Of a stretch of DNA of 64,000 nt, positions 26,242 to 35,222 are shown in pieces. Within the stretch, counting starts at the first letter, position 1. Each line of letters opens with the position of its first letter. Origin of the DNA: Akkermansia muciniphila (lineage in GTDB: Bacteria; Verrucomicrobiota; Verrucomicrobiia; Verrucomicrobiales; Akkermansiaceae); contig CAMDAD010000003.1 of the NCBI GenBank assembly GCA_945888515.1, positions 62,001-126,000 on the forward strand. Direction: 5' to 3'. The notes below the pieces were generated by a model, which did not search any database, was not told the origin of the DNA, and saw nothing but the letters and a program-made list of their open reading frames with translations. The position numbers and the translations under genes are program-made.

Positions 26242-28446
26242 TCAGAACTCCGCGCGCATGCCGATGTAATAATTCCGCTCATTAGCAGGGTCGATGCCAT
26301 TCGCGCGCACACGGCTGAAATATCCCTCATCCAGCGCGTTGTTGATGCCGCAGAGAAGCCACAAATTTGAATTTACTCCTCCCAGTTCACCTGACCAGAT
26401 CTGCGCTTCTGCTGTCAAATCCAGCACCGTGTAGGCGGGGATGTTCCAGTTTGCTGTGGCATTGACGGTGTTCGCATCGTCAGCCCAATGCTCAGAGAGA
26501 TGTGTCAGCATCGCCGCGATTTTCCACTCGTTTTCCTGCTGCACAATCAAGCCAGTACGCAGCATGTGCTCAGGGGCATACTGTGGCGTTTTTCCCGAGA
26601 GAGGTCCACTGACAAACTCCGCATCCAGATACTGGTAGGAGGCATACCATATGACGGAAAGCTCGGACTCACCATAAATCAAATCATATAAGTCGATCTC
26701 ACCGGTGAAGCTGAAACCTTGGTTGACCGAGCGCCCCACGTTCTGGATATTGGAACCGACACGACCAAAGCGATCATCATAATCAATGTGGAACAAGCTC
26801 AAGTCGAAGGTTGACCAAGAGCTGGGGCGACCGCGATAACCAATCTCTGTGTTGATTGCATGACCCGCGTCGAGTCCATCGCTTATGGTATCCGCACCAC
26901 CTAACGGAAACGCATCCGTGTAAGTAGGTGGTTTGTAGGAGGAAGATACGTTGCCATAAAACTCGGTATCCTTTGCCATCTCGAACGTAGCCCCCAGTCC
27001 ACCGAGAGGCACTATTTCCGAACGCTGGTCCTCGATCAAATTCGCAGCGGGCTTCGCGACATTCACCCGCTCATCCATCGATTGTTCGTTGTATTCCAAT
27101 CGGAACGCAGGCGTGATGGTAAAGCGATCAAAGCGAAAGAGATTTTCGGCAAAAAACGCGCCATACAGCGAATCTCTCCGCGCATCAAATCGCAAGTTGG
27201 GGCCGCTGTCGGAGGTCAGATCACCCGGGTTAGTACGCTCGAGGAAAATCGGCGCCTTAATATCCATCGCTGTCAGTCCAACGGTAAAAGTGGAGACGTC
27301 ATCTCCCAGATCATAGTCCATGCGGAAGCGGCTATCGATACCCATTGTGTCGTAGGTGTGTTCGTTGATATCGAGCTGATTCCCCGTGACCGTGCCGAAG
27401 CCCTGCCCCGTCTGACGTTTGCTGTAGCGCACCACATCGGAGGCCCATGCGCGCGTGATCCACTTTGCATCGTCGTCACCGAGCTCGTAACCGATCGAGG
27501 CAAACATCCGATCAAGACGCACCCGATCATGGTCGAGAAGATTTTGGTTCCGGTTGTTTTTGTAGTCTGCCACCGAGCGACCGCCTGGTTCACCGTGGTC
27601 GGCTTCATAGAGTTCAAAGCTAGCTGTCATTCGCTGTCTCTCGTCAATGTCATAGAAAAGAGAGAGCTCTGCGCCATAGAGTTCAAAGTCACTGTTGCCG
27701 CTACGGAAAGAGTCCCCAGAGCGGTGATCCAAATGCAAGAGGTAGCCAAATTTTTCATTACCACCTTCTAGTGTGCTAAATGTGGAATACAAATTGTCAC
27801 TGCCCATGATGTGTTGCGTGGAGCCGCCAAAAGGCTTAGAGCGATCGGGCAAGTGACTGATGTAATTGAGCGCCCCAAAAGGCTGCGCGCCATAGAGCAA
27901 CGCCGCACCGCCAGACACAAATTCCAATCGATCCAAGCTTTCAAATGGCGGCGCAAAATACACAGTGGAGTAGCCTAAGGGATCTAGAACGAAAGGAATA
28001 CCGTTTTTCAGCACCATGAGGTTTTGTGATTCATGCGGATCGCCGATGCCGCGATAGCTCAGCGATAGCAGCGATGAGTTGCTCAGCTCACTGGTAAGCA
28101 AACCTGGTGTTTTCAGAAAGGCTTGACGGTAGTTATCGGTCTGGATTTGCGGCAGGGAATCGAAGTCGATCACCGAGGTTTTTTTCCCCGCATAGATGCT
28201 AGTGCCTACTACGTCCGGCAAGAAAGGCCCTTGCACAGTGCGATCCTTCATCGTTTCCGCCGTCACCACAACAGGCGCGAGATCCGCGACCTCGGTGGGC
28301 GTCTGACCGGGGACATCCGGAAATTTCGGCGGTGGCGGCGTCGATTGCGCCCAAGCCCCTATCGGAATACAGGGAACAATCCCCGCGAGTAACACCCTGC
28401 TCAGCAAATGCTTACGATACATCAAATTATGTTGGAATTGACTCAT
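26242..28446 (-). CDS. TonB-dependent outer-membrane receptor (FecA/siderophore type)
   Basis: 734 residues: signal peptide (cut near GAWAQ), a Pro-rich linker, TonB-box-like APVVVTAE at about 57-64, a plug domain (SLSYRGIGDPHESQNLMVL, VLDPLGY, LEFVSGGAALLYG) and a beta-barrel of alternating strands ending in Phe (YYIGMRAEF), the sorting signal for BAM. Closest in feel to ferric-citrate/siderophore receptors. A near-perfect Fur box lies 15 bases upstream of the start codon, which supports iron-regulated uptake. No TonB/ExbBD or periplasmic ABC genes accompany it; energy would come from elsewhere in the genome. Confidence 0.9.
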   Translation of the reverse strand: MSQFQHNLMYRKHLLSRVLLAGIVPCIPIGAWAQSTPPPPKFPDVPGQTPTEVADLAPVVVTAETMKDRTVQGPFLPDVVGTSIYAGKKTSVIDFDSLPQIQTDNYRQAFLKTPGLLTSELSNSSLLSLSYRGIGDPHESQNLMVLKNGIPFVLDPLGYSTVYFAPPFESLDRLEFVSGGAALLYGAQPFGALNYISHLPDRSKPFGGSTQHIMGSDNLYSTFSTLEGGNEKFGYLLHLDHRSGDSFRSGNSDFELYGAELSLFYDIDERQRMTASFELYEADHGEPGGRSVADYKNNRNQNLLDHDRVRLDRMFASIGYELGDDDAKWITRAWASDVVRYSKRQTGQGFGTVTGNQLDINEHTYDTMGIDSRFRMDYDLGDDVSTFTVGLTAMDIKAPIFLERTNPGDLTSDSGPNLRFDARRDSLYGAFFAENLFRFDRFTITPAFRLEYNEQSMDERVNVAKPAANLIEDQRSEIVPLGGLGATFEMAKDTEFYGNVSSSYKPPTYTDAFPLGGADTISDGLDAGHAINTEIGYRGRPSSWSTFDLSLFHIDYDDRFGRVGSNIQNVGRSVNQGFSFTGEIDLYDLIYGESELSVIWYASYQYLDAEFVSGPLSGKTPQYAPEHMLRTGLIVQQENEWKIAAMLTHLSEHWADDANTVNATANWNIPAYTVLDLTAEAQIWSGELGGVNSNLWLLCGINNALDEGYFSRVRANGIDPANERNYYIGMRAEF

Positions 28447-28460
28447 GGCGCGCCCATCTT

Positions 28461-28479
28461 ATTGAGATTGATTCTCAAT
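28461..28479 (-). promoter_or_regulatory. Fur-box-like operator upstream of TonB-dependent receptor
   Basis: Perfect 19-bp palindrome ATTGAGA-TTGAT-TCTCAAT. Written as 7-1-7 (TGAGATT-G-ATTCTCA) it matches the Fur consensus TGATAAT-N-ATTATCA at 12 of 14 arm positions. It sits 15-33 bases upstream of the receptor start. Iron-loaded Fur would repress the receptor; inference from pattern. Confidence 0.7.
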
Positions 28480-28648
28480 ATCAAGAGTAAAGTAGGGGAA
28501 ATTTGCAAAAAATTGCAATGATCGACTCAGAAATGCCAGGGCGAGTTCGTCGCTTTCGCGATCCACAGTAAAAAGACATTAGAACACCCATGGATTGACC
28601 AAAACATCGTCATTGCCCTGTGTGTCTTGTTAGTGCATTCTAGGAGAA

Positions 28649-29710
28649 ATGAGTGGTCAGTTCAAAAAAATGAAAATTTTGCAAAGCGCGCTGGGTGTGC
28701 TTGCGCTCTGCCACTCGACTACTCTTGCGGCGGAAGATTGGCGACTGGAGTTTCTCAAAGCGTCAGAGGTGAAAACGGATACGGACTCGCTGCGAAAGAT
28801 CCATGAGATTCACCACAAAAGCCCCGAGGAACTCAAGCAGACGATCGCACTGCTTGGGGCGAATACAGCTTCGGTGCGGAATGCCGCGCAGCAAGAGATC
28901 CTGCGCATGGGAAAAGATGTGTTGCCGCTCTTACAGCAAATGCCGGCACCGCAGGATGTGGAGGCACGTTTGCGCTTTCGTATGATCGAGGATCGCCTCA
29001 CATTCCATGACGCATGGGACTCCCCTCAACTCGTGCGCGTCGCGGCGGCAGGGTTGCTGTATGAACGCGAAAATCCTGGCAAGACACATCCATCACGTCG
29101 GATGTTTGTGGAATTTTTTCGCCAACCGTCCGACTCTCTGCGCAAGGGCTACCGGAGCATGCGCTTGCTTAGCACGGAAAATTTGGACGGTTCTGTGGCT
29201 GAGGAAACACTGCGACTCACGGGCAAAAGGTTGCGCGGTGAAGCAGATCAACGCTTATCCCTATCGGCTCAGGAAGCCACGGGCACCAAGCAGTTTCCCG
29301 ATCGCTTTCGCATCAATGTGAAAATCGGTGGCATGGCTGGCGGAGAGGGAACCTATCACGTCGGGGTATCTGTGGGCAAGGTCCGCGCCTTATTCCATCC
29401 CGGTCTGGAGGAGGGCGCCTTTCGATTCGAAAAAATAGGCACGGGAAATCAACTGACAAGCAATGAAGACATGGGATTCACGCCCGAGGTAGGTGGCTTC
29501 GTCGATATGAAAATCGATGTGCAGCGCCTCGTTAGGGGACAGGTAAAATTGGCTGTGGAAGTGAGTGGCAAGGATATCGTCTACCGAGCCACGAAAGTAT
29601 TCGATGCGGACCAAATCGGCACGCTCGACCAGATCAGCCTCGACCGCAGCGGTCGCCATGGTGGAGATGGGATATTTCGCAATCTGGTAATCCAATTTTC
29701 CCTGCCCTGA
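28649..29710 (+). CDS. Secreted helical-repeat plus lectin-like protein, unknown
   Basis: 353 residues. ATG 28649 follows AGGAG by only two bases; ATG 28670 (MKILQSALGVLAL) begins the signal peptide more tightly and is an alternative. The N-terminal third has HEAT-like helices (RNAAQQEILRMGKDVLPLLQQM, QDVEARLRFRMIEDRL). The C-terminal 150 residues are beta-rich (RFRINVKIGGM, YHVGVSVGKVRALFHPG, GIFRNLVIQFSLP) and recall the jelly-roll regions of the secreted proteins at 1146-5460. No catalytic motif is seen. Divergent from the TonB receptor and followed 58 bases later by an SH3-domain gene. Confidence 0.7.
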   Translation: MSGQFKKMKILQSALGVLALCHSTTLAAEDWRLEFLKASEVKTDTDSLRKIHEIHHKSPEELKQTIALLGANTASVRNAAQQEILRMGKDVLPLLQQMPAPQDVEARLRFRMIEDRLTFHDAWDSPQLVRVAAAGLLYERENPGKTHPSRRMFVEFFRQPSDSLRKGYRSMRLLSTENLDGSVAEETLRLTGKRLRGEADQRLSLSAQEATGTKQFPDRFRINVKIGGMAGGEGTYHVGVSVGKVRALFHPGLEEGAFRFEKIGTGNQLTSNEDMGFTPEVGGFVDMKIDVQRLVRGQVKLAVEVSGKDIVYRATKVFDADQIGTLDQISLDRSGRHGGDGIFRNLVIQFSLP

Positions 29711-29768
29711 AAAGGCAATCTTGTCATAATCACTTGCTTTTGCACGAGTCGATTTCTACTCTGCCGCC

Positions 29769-30113
29769 ATGACAAGCTATGTGGCCAATGCCGACTACGA
29801 GGACAAGGACAGCGACCCATTGTTTTTACAACCGGGCGATGAAGTAACCACCGGCGTTTGTGATCAGACATGGCCGGGCTGGGTTTGGGCGGAAAATCGC
29901 GATGGCAAAAATGGTTACGTCCCCGAGGAAATACTTGAACCTCTGGGCGAGGGGCGTTTCAGCGTCACCGAAGCATTCGACCCCACAGTACTGACCTTGA
30001 AACGCGGAGATTCGTTAGAATCGCTACGCCAAATCCATCGCTGGCACTGGTGCCGCAATCAGCGCGGCGAACAAGGCTGGGTGGCGGATTATTTACTGAA
30101 AACAATCGATTGA
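29769..30113 (+). CDS. Tandem SH3-like domain protein
   Basis: 114 residues without signal peptide, made of two SH3-like units. The first (about 4-58) has ALYDY-like ANADYEDKD, LFLQPGDEV, the tryptophan strand WPGWVWAENRDGKNGYVPEEIL. The second (about 66-112) has FDPTVLTLKRGD, WHWCRNQRGEQGWVADYLL. The WxW...G-x-x-G-[YW]-V-P/A pattern is diagnostic of the SH3 barrel. It is presumably cytoplasmic and a protein-binding adaptor. Its TGA stop overlaps the ATG of the next gene (TGATG), so both are translated together and the partner is probably that protein. Confidence 0.78.
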   Translation: MTSYVANADYEDKDSDPLFLQPGDEVTTGVCDQTWPGWVWAENRDGKNGYVPEEILEPLGEGRFSVTEAFDPTVLTLKRGDSLESLRQIHRWHWCRNQRGEQGWVADYLLKTID

Positions 30114-31561
30114 TGATTGCCGCAGAGCGGGAAATGGACCATCTTGCAGCCATGCCGCAGGAGATGATCGCCGCAAAAGGCAAAGGCACGTTAGAAAAAG
30201 CGCTCGCCATCAATCTGGACTCGCTGCTCTACGGTACGATTGCTGAAATCGGCGCGGGACAGGAAATCGCGAATTGGTTTTTCCGCGCTGGCGGGGCGGC
30301 GGGCACAGTGGCGAAAACCATGTCTGCCTACGACATGACTTTCAGCGATGAAATTTACGGTCGCTGTGACCGCTACGTCTCGGTAAAGCGCCTGCAGTCC
30401 ATGCTCGATCACGAATTCGGCATCCTACAGCAACGCCTCGATGAGAAACGCGGCGATCATACGACATTTTTTGCCTTGGCCGATACGGTGCGGGCCAGAG
30501 GGTTTCGCGATGTCGATAGTAGCGCGTGCCAAGGATGGATGGGCGTGCGTTTCCAAGCGAAACCTCGCGGGTCGATCCAACAGATCGTGCTTCACGTGCG
30601 CTTGCTCGATGATACGAATGCCGAGCAGGCATCGGCGCTGGGAGTGCTTGGCGTGAATTTGCTCACAGCAGCCTTCTACCAACGCGGGTCTCTGCCCGAA
30701 ATGCTGCATGCGCTCATGGAAGGACTGGACCGACGCAGAATCGAAATCGATATGCTGCATGCGCAAGGCACGGAGTTTTCCTCTGTCGAATTTGAAGATA
30801 GGGTCTGCGCTTTATCGCTCGTAGAAGAAGGCCTAGCGGATGCCGCCTTGTTTGGTCCCGATGGCTCAATCCAACAAGCAGCTGACATTTTTTATGGCAA
30901 GTCCGTGCTCTTGAAACGCGGAAGCTTCGATCCCGTAACGCGACTGCACATGGACATGCTGGCGCGTGGCTCGCAGATGTTTCGCCAAGACTTCGGTGAG
31001 GAAACGAACGACTGCCTCGAGGTGATGGAGCTCACGATGAACAACCTGCTGACTCAAGAAGGAAAGGTGAACAAGGAGGACTTCCTCGCCCGAGCCGACG
31101 TGCTGCAAGCTCTGGGCAAACACGTACTGATCTCGAAGTATGCTCGCTTTTTCCGCGTCAGCGAATTCATAACCCGCCACACCCGCAAGCCCGTGGGCAT
31201 CGTGCTAGGCGTGCCTTTGTTCGAAGAACTCTTCCAGGAAAAATGGTATGAAGAAATTCCCGGCGGCTTGTTAGAATCCTTCGGTCGCATGCTGCGCAAT
31301 GGTCTGCGCCTCTATGTCTATCCGATGGCACACACTGGCTGTGATATCATCGCCACCGCGCGCACTGCTCGTGTCCCGACAGAACAAAGAAAACTGTTAG
31401 AATACTTGTTAGAGATTAAGCAAGTGCGCGAGATCGCCGAGGGTGATGCGGAACTTATGCGCATCAGCAGCTACGAAGTAAGGGAAATGTGGCTCAGCGG
31501 CGATCCCCACTGGCAACGCTTGGTGCCACCCGAGGTCCTAAAGCATGGTCGATGGAAATGA
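30113..31561 (+). CDS. Conserved cytoplasmic protein of about 480 residues, unknown function
   Basis: Start 30113 chosen for the TGATG overlap with the SH3 gene; the open frame extends upstream but inside that gene. 482 residues, no signal peptide or membrane helix. Conserved-looking blocks: LYGTIAEIGAGQEIANWFFRAGGAAGTVAKTMSAYD split across 58-94, GWMGVRFQ, GVLGVNLLTAAF, ALGKHVLISKYARF and PGGLLESFGRML. From memory this belongs to a widespread bacterial family that carries unreliable automatic names (for example nicotinate-nucleotide adenylyltransferase). I see no (H/T)xGH nucleotidyltransferase motif, so I do not transfer that name. Coupling to an SH3 protein is the best functional clue. Confidence 0.75.
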   Translation: MIAAEREMDHLAAMPQEMIAAKGKGTLEKALAINLDSLLYGTIAEIGAGQEIANWFFRAGGAAGTVAKTMSAYDMTFSDEIYGRCDRYVSVKRLQSMLDHEFGILQQRLDEKRGDHTTFFALADTVRARGFRDVDSSACQGWMGVRFQAKPRGSIQQIVLHVRLLDDTNAEQASALGVLGVNLLTAAFYQRGSLPEMLHALMEGLDRRRIEIDMLHAQGTEFSSVEFEDRVCALSLVEEGLADAALFGPDGSIQQAADIFYGKSVLLKRGSFDPVTRLHMDMLARGSQMFRQDFGEETNDCLEVMELTMNNLLTQEGKVNKEDFLARADVLQALGKHVLISKYARFFRVSEFITRHTRKPVGIVLGVPLFEELFQEKWYEEIPGGLLESFGRMLRNGLRLYVYPMAHTGCDIIATARTARVPTEQRKLLEYLLEIKQVREIAEGDAELMRISSYEVREMWLSGDPHWQRLVPPEVLKHGRWK

Positions 31562-31792
31562 TCACTCCAGCGTCTTCCAATCATCCTCGCCCGCACTCTC
31601 CTGTTGGTTTTCCATGACCATCTGCCGGGCCTCCTGACGCTTTACTAGCAAGGCGTCGAAACGCACATACTCGACGACAGCAGCCGCGCCGCTGCGCTGT
31701 GACTCGTAGCGGAAGATTCCTGTCTCGTGCGCCGTCGTGGCATCGCCTAGACAACGAGAAAAACGAAATGCCACGCTCGCCTTCATCTTCAT
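31562..31792 (-). CDS. Small hypothetical protein
   Basis: About 76 residues from ATG 31792. The stop is directly adjacent to that of the convergent upstream gene. Sequence is polar, with a central stretch FRYESQRSGAAAVVEYVRFDALLVKRQEARQMVME that would form two strands and a long helix. No family recognised. It is supported by sensible composition and by filling the gap exactly; it could still be a chance frame. No ribosome-binding site is evident. Confidence 0.45.
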   Translation of the reverse strand: MKMKASVAFRFSRCLGDATTAHETGIFRYESQRSGAAAVVEYVRFDALLVKRQEARQMVMENQQESAGEDDWKTLE

Positions 31793-31965
31793 AAATGTAG
31801 CAGACGGCACTTTATCATACCTTGCCTTCTAGCGGATCCGCCACCGCACTCAAGCAACTTTACTGAGCACCCGGATCGAAGAAATCATCGGTTGACAGAG
31901 GCTAGCTCCCGATCGGATACCGATAGTGGAATCGGCAACGATCAATGCCACTGGTTTCTCCTTGT

Positions 31966-31989
31966 AACCTATCCATTTCGGGGTAGGTT
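31966..31989. promoter_or_regulatory. 24-bp palindrome, candidate operator of the regulator at 31996
   Basis: AACCTA (31966-31971) and TAGGTT (31984-31989) with a 12-base spacer; counting inner bases the arms are AACCTATCC / GGGTAGGTT with one mismatch. It ends 6 bases before the regulator start, a position suited to autorepression. The same architecture recurs at 55528-55551. Confidence 0.5.
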
Positions 31990-31995
31990 GTAGAT

Positions 31996-33075
31996 ATGCC
32001 GCAATGCATCATTCTGTCCCCCTCGCAGCAAGTCGCACAATACTTGCGCACGAATATCATGCGAGGCGAATGGAAGTCGCTGATGCCGGGCGCGCCTCAG
32101 CTCGCGAAGGAATTTGGCGTTGATCGTAAAACGGTAGAATCCGCACTCAAACTCTTAGAGCATGATGGACTGCTCATCGCTCAAGGTCCCGGCAAAAAAA
32201 GAAAAATTCATACCACCAAACCTATGATGCCCACCAAGTTGCGCATCGCCCTCCTTGCCTCGGAAGACTCCGACCGCAGCTTGAACTATATGGTGGAAAT
32301 TCACCACAAGTTGTCTGAAGACGGCCACAATGCTTTTTATTCTTCACGCTATCTCAATGATCTCAATATGGATGTCAGACGCGTCGCCCGGTTGGTCAAA
32401 CAAACAGAAGCGGATGCCTGGATTGTTGTCTCTGCGAATCGCGAAGTTCTCGAATGGTTCGCGGAGCAGCCTTTCCCCTCCTTCGCTATGTTCGGTCGAC
32501 GCCTCGGATTAAAAATTCCTTCGGTCGGGCCTGATAAATTACCTCCTTTACTGCAGGCGACACGTGCCTTGATCCGCTATGGCCACCGCCGCATCGTGCT
32601 CATGGTAAGACCGCGCCGAAGGCTGCCTGTGCCCGGAACCTCTGAAGCAGCATTTCTCGAGGAACTCCGAAAACATGGACTCCCAGTGGGGCAATACAAT
32701 TTGCCCTCTTGGGAAGAGAGCATCGATGACTTTCACGCCCGCTTGGAGATACTCTTTCGCACGACTCCCCCCACCGCACTCATTGTCGATGAAGTAGTGC
32801 TTTTTCTGGCGACACAGCAGTTTCTCGCTAAAAAAAGAATCCGCGTGCCAGAAGATGTCTCGCTGATCTGCACGGATACCGACCCATGCTTTGATTGGTG
32901 CCAACCCGAGATCTCGCGCATCAGTTGGGACATCGCTCCGGTGGTGCGTCGTGTAGTTCGCTGGGCCTCTCAGATCAGCCATCACAAAAACGATTTCCGC
33001 CAGACCCTAACTCCAGCACATTTTATTACAGGTGGCACGATTGGCCCGGTCCGTAAGCAACTGGATATCAAATAG
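31996..33075 (+). CDS. GntR-type HTH / LacI-like sensor hybrid transcription regulator (2)
   Basis: 359 residues. A GntR winged helix spans about 8-70 (QVAQYLRTNIMRGEWKSLMPG, QLAKEFGVDRKTVESALKLLEHDGLL). It is followed by a LacI/periplasmic-binding-like sensor (KLRIALLASEDSD, DAWIVVSANREVLEWF, ALIRYGHRRIVLMVRP, PTALIVDEVVLFLATQQFLAKKRIRVPEDVSLIC). Paralogue of the protein at 22464. A palindrome touches the presumed 5' leader, and a related palindrome lies upstream of the hydrolase run starting at 55358. It is convergent with the sulfatase-linked membrane protein at 33117. Likely a sugar-responsive repressor or activator; ligand unknown. Confidence 0.85.
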   Translation: MPQCIILSPSQQVAQYLRTNIMRGEWKSLMPGAPQLAKEFGVDRKTVESALKLLEHDGLLIAQGPGKKRKIHTTKPMMPTKLRIALLASEDSDRSLNYMVEIHHKLSEDGHNAFYSSRYLNDLNMDVRRVARLVKQTEADAWIVVSANREVLEWFAEQPFPSFAMFGRRLGLKIPSVGPDKLPPLLQATRALIRYGHRRIVLMVRPRRRLPVPGTSEAAFLEELRKHGLPVGQYNLPSWEESIDDFHARLEILFRTTPPTALIVDEVVLFLATQQFLAKKRIRVPEDVSLICTDTDPCFDWCQPEISRISWDIAPVVRRVVRWASQISHHKNDFRQTLTPAHFITGGTIGPVRKQLDIK

Positions 33076-33116
33076 TAAACGCGCTGATTGCATTCGTCAC
33101 TGACCTACGGATCACA

Positions 33117-35180
33117 TCAAAGACCCATGGCCTTGAGCAAGTCCACATGAGCGATCCGAGTGATTTCCGCCTCAAACTGAAGCGTGGGCATCTCCGGGGA
33201 AACGGCGAACATCACGTCCTGCTTCGTCCAGTGTTGTTCCGCGTGCGACAGTATCACGTGAGCTAGGGACAGCATCACGATAGCACTGAGCGAACAAACT
33301 CCCACCATGCGCCGGCACAAGCCCTGCATTACGCTCTTGTAAAACGAACGACCGATGAAAGCGCGCATCCAGGTCCAGAGCAGCCAGCACACGGCAGGAG
33401 CGGCCAGAATCATCAGCAGTGTGGCGAAAATGGTGAAATCTTTCACGAGTGAAACGAGGACTGGCATGCCGTGAAGCGGTAGCATCAGCAAAGCAAGAGC
33501 GATCCAGCCAAATCGAAGATACCAACGCTGTCCACGCGGACACAACGACTGCCAAACCGCCACGGATCGATGCACCAACAAACGCGGCAACACCAACAGA
33601 ATCAGTGCGAGGAAGATCAGCGGGTAAAAGGGAAAAATCAATCCTTCCGCAGGTCCAAATTGTTTTCCCGTAAATGGAGTGAAAATCACGAGACAAGCGT
33701 AATAAACGATTGGCACGACCACTCCTAGGCCAACCAATGCAATCACAGACCGCAGCGGCAGGGATAACCATGCGACATCGACGATGCGATGAATCAACTT
33801 CTGGCGCGCACCCCACACGTGAAACGGTACGAGAATCAGCAATACCAAACAAAATCCGGCAAGCGTGAATTTTGCGAAAAAACAATGCTCGGCATAACGC
33901 GTGGGCTTGAGCAACTCCATAGATATCGGTGGTGGATGCAGCACCTGTTTGCGGACGCTGGGCAATGACAGTGCCATCAACAAGGAACTGTGTTGGAGAT
34001 ACGCATCTCTGTCATCGGAAGTGGATTGAATTTGATCCTGCAGTGCGGCGAGTTGTTGATTTCTCTGCTGCCATGACTGCACCATGGCCGGATCCAGAGT
34101 GCTGGTATCGATCACATCTATCTGCTTGTAAAGCATGAGGAGAACAGCGCGCGTGACCAGGATATCGATCAAGGTGCCAGGCTTCCTCGCGGCAACTCGT
34201 TCACTGTAAACATCCACATCGCGAAACAATTGTTTTCCTTCCTCGGTTTTCATATCAGCCTCTTGTAAGGCCGCCACCAACGTGTCGCATAATTTTCTCA
34301 CCCGAATCTGCCATGATGGCTGCATCGACATGTAGATCAAGGCCGGCATGTCACGCACCATATCCTGACGCCGCGACAGCACAGGATAGCGCATTTGATG
34401 CAGTGCCGCCCCATAATCATCAAAACCATTTCGTTGCAGCGATTGCCGCCACAACTGCATGGTTTCATCAAATGCAGCCCGATCTGCCACACTGTATTGA
34501 TAGACCATCTTTCTCTCCATTTTGCGACGATTCACTAAAAAAGACTGACGAGACACATCTGCACTCTTCACCGGACTGGCAGGGTGCACCGTTTTCTCTT
34601 TTTTGGCGGCTTTTTCCGAACGAACGGACGCCGCCAACTCCGGAAACCAGGCATTATCAGGGTCGATGTCAGCGGCCACTTTCAAGAAATCAGGTGGAAC
34701 ATCCTTACCTTCGCTCACATAGTGTTTCGCATAATTCGCAAAAAACACCGGATTGGTTTTTTGCCTATCCCAGAGCGCGCGTTGCTGATCGCTTTCGCGG
34801 GGACGCGTGAGGTCACCATACAGGAGAAAAGATTCTTCCTCTGATGCGGTCATGACTCTGGGTTGCTCGCTGAGCAGGGATCCCAAAAAAGGAATGACGG
34901 CGGAATTCTTGGTTTGCCTTAGGGCAGAACTCGTGCGAATGACCTGATAGGCCGGCCACGCCATGGCAAGCAGAGCGAAAATCAACAAGGACCATAACAT
35001 GATGCGGCGCCGAGCACGACTCTTGGCGTCGGCGGATTCTAACAGATGGTGAACATCCGGCAGTGTAGCCGCATTTTCCTCGATGGCTTCATGCAATGAC
35101 GCCATGGCATGCAGTTGCTGCTCGGCATTGTCTTCCAAGCCACGAGTCCATGCCTGAATGAGTTGTTCTTTTTCCGTCAT
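33117..35180 (-). CDS. Large multi-pass membrane protein, unknown function
   Basis: 687 residues. The first 58 residues are cytoplasmic and helical, followed by a transmembrane helix (IMLWSLLIFALLAMAWPAYQVI). A periplasmic or cytoplasmic domain of about 350 residues follows, with Pro-rich FPELAASVRSEKAAKKEK and coiled-coil-like stretches. The C-terminal part has at least five more helices (TLAGFCLVLLILVPFHVWG, VIALVGLGVVVPIVYYACLVIF, GLIFPFYPLIFLALILLVLP, IALALLMLPLHGMPVLV, FATLLMILAAPAVCWLLWTW). No family recognised. It follows the sulfatase-SGNH gene by 42 bases on the same strand and may be the last gene of that operon. Confidence 0.7.
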   Translation of the reverse strand: MTEKEQLIQAWTRGLEDNAEQQLHAMASLHEAIEENAATLPDVHHLLESADAKSRARRRIMLWSLLIFALLAMAWPAYQVIRTSSALRQTKNSAVIPFLGSLLSEQPRVMTASEEESFLLYGDLTRPRESDQQRALWDRQKTNPVFFANYAKHYVSEGKDVPPDFLKVAADIDPDNAWFPELAASVRSEKAAKKEKTVHPASPVKSADVSRQSFLVNRRKMERKMVYQYSVADRAAFDETMQLWRQSLQRNGFDDYGAALHQMRYPVLSRRQDMVRDMPALIYMSMQPSWQIRVRKLCDTLVAALQEADMKTEEGKQLFRDVDVYSERVAARKPGTLIDILVTRAVLLMLYKQIDVIDTSTLDPAMVQSWQQRNQQLAALQDQIQSTSDDRDAYLQHSSLLMALSLPSVRKQVLHPPPISMELLKPTRYAEHCFFAKFTLAGFCLVLLILVPFHVWGARQKLIHRIVDVAWLSLPLRSVIALVGLGVVVPIVYYACLVIFTPFTGKQFGPAEGLIFPFYPLIFLALILLVLPRLLVHRSVAVWQSLCPRGQRWYLRFGWIALALLMLPLHGMPVLVSLVKDFTIFATLLMILAAPAVCWLLWTWMRAFIGRSFYKSVMQGLCRRMVGVCSLSAIVMLSLAHVILSHAEQHWTKQDVMFAVSPEMPTLQFEAEITRIAHVDLLKAMGL

Positions 35181-35222
35181 ATCAATGTGTGAAAGGCTTG
35201 AGTGGGTAGTGGTGGATTCGTG

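Noticed and set aside
31892..31920. TTGACA followed by GATACC as a sigma-70 promoter of the regulator
   Set aside because: The -10 element matches only half of the consensus; not strong enough to list.
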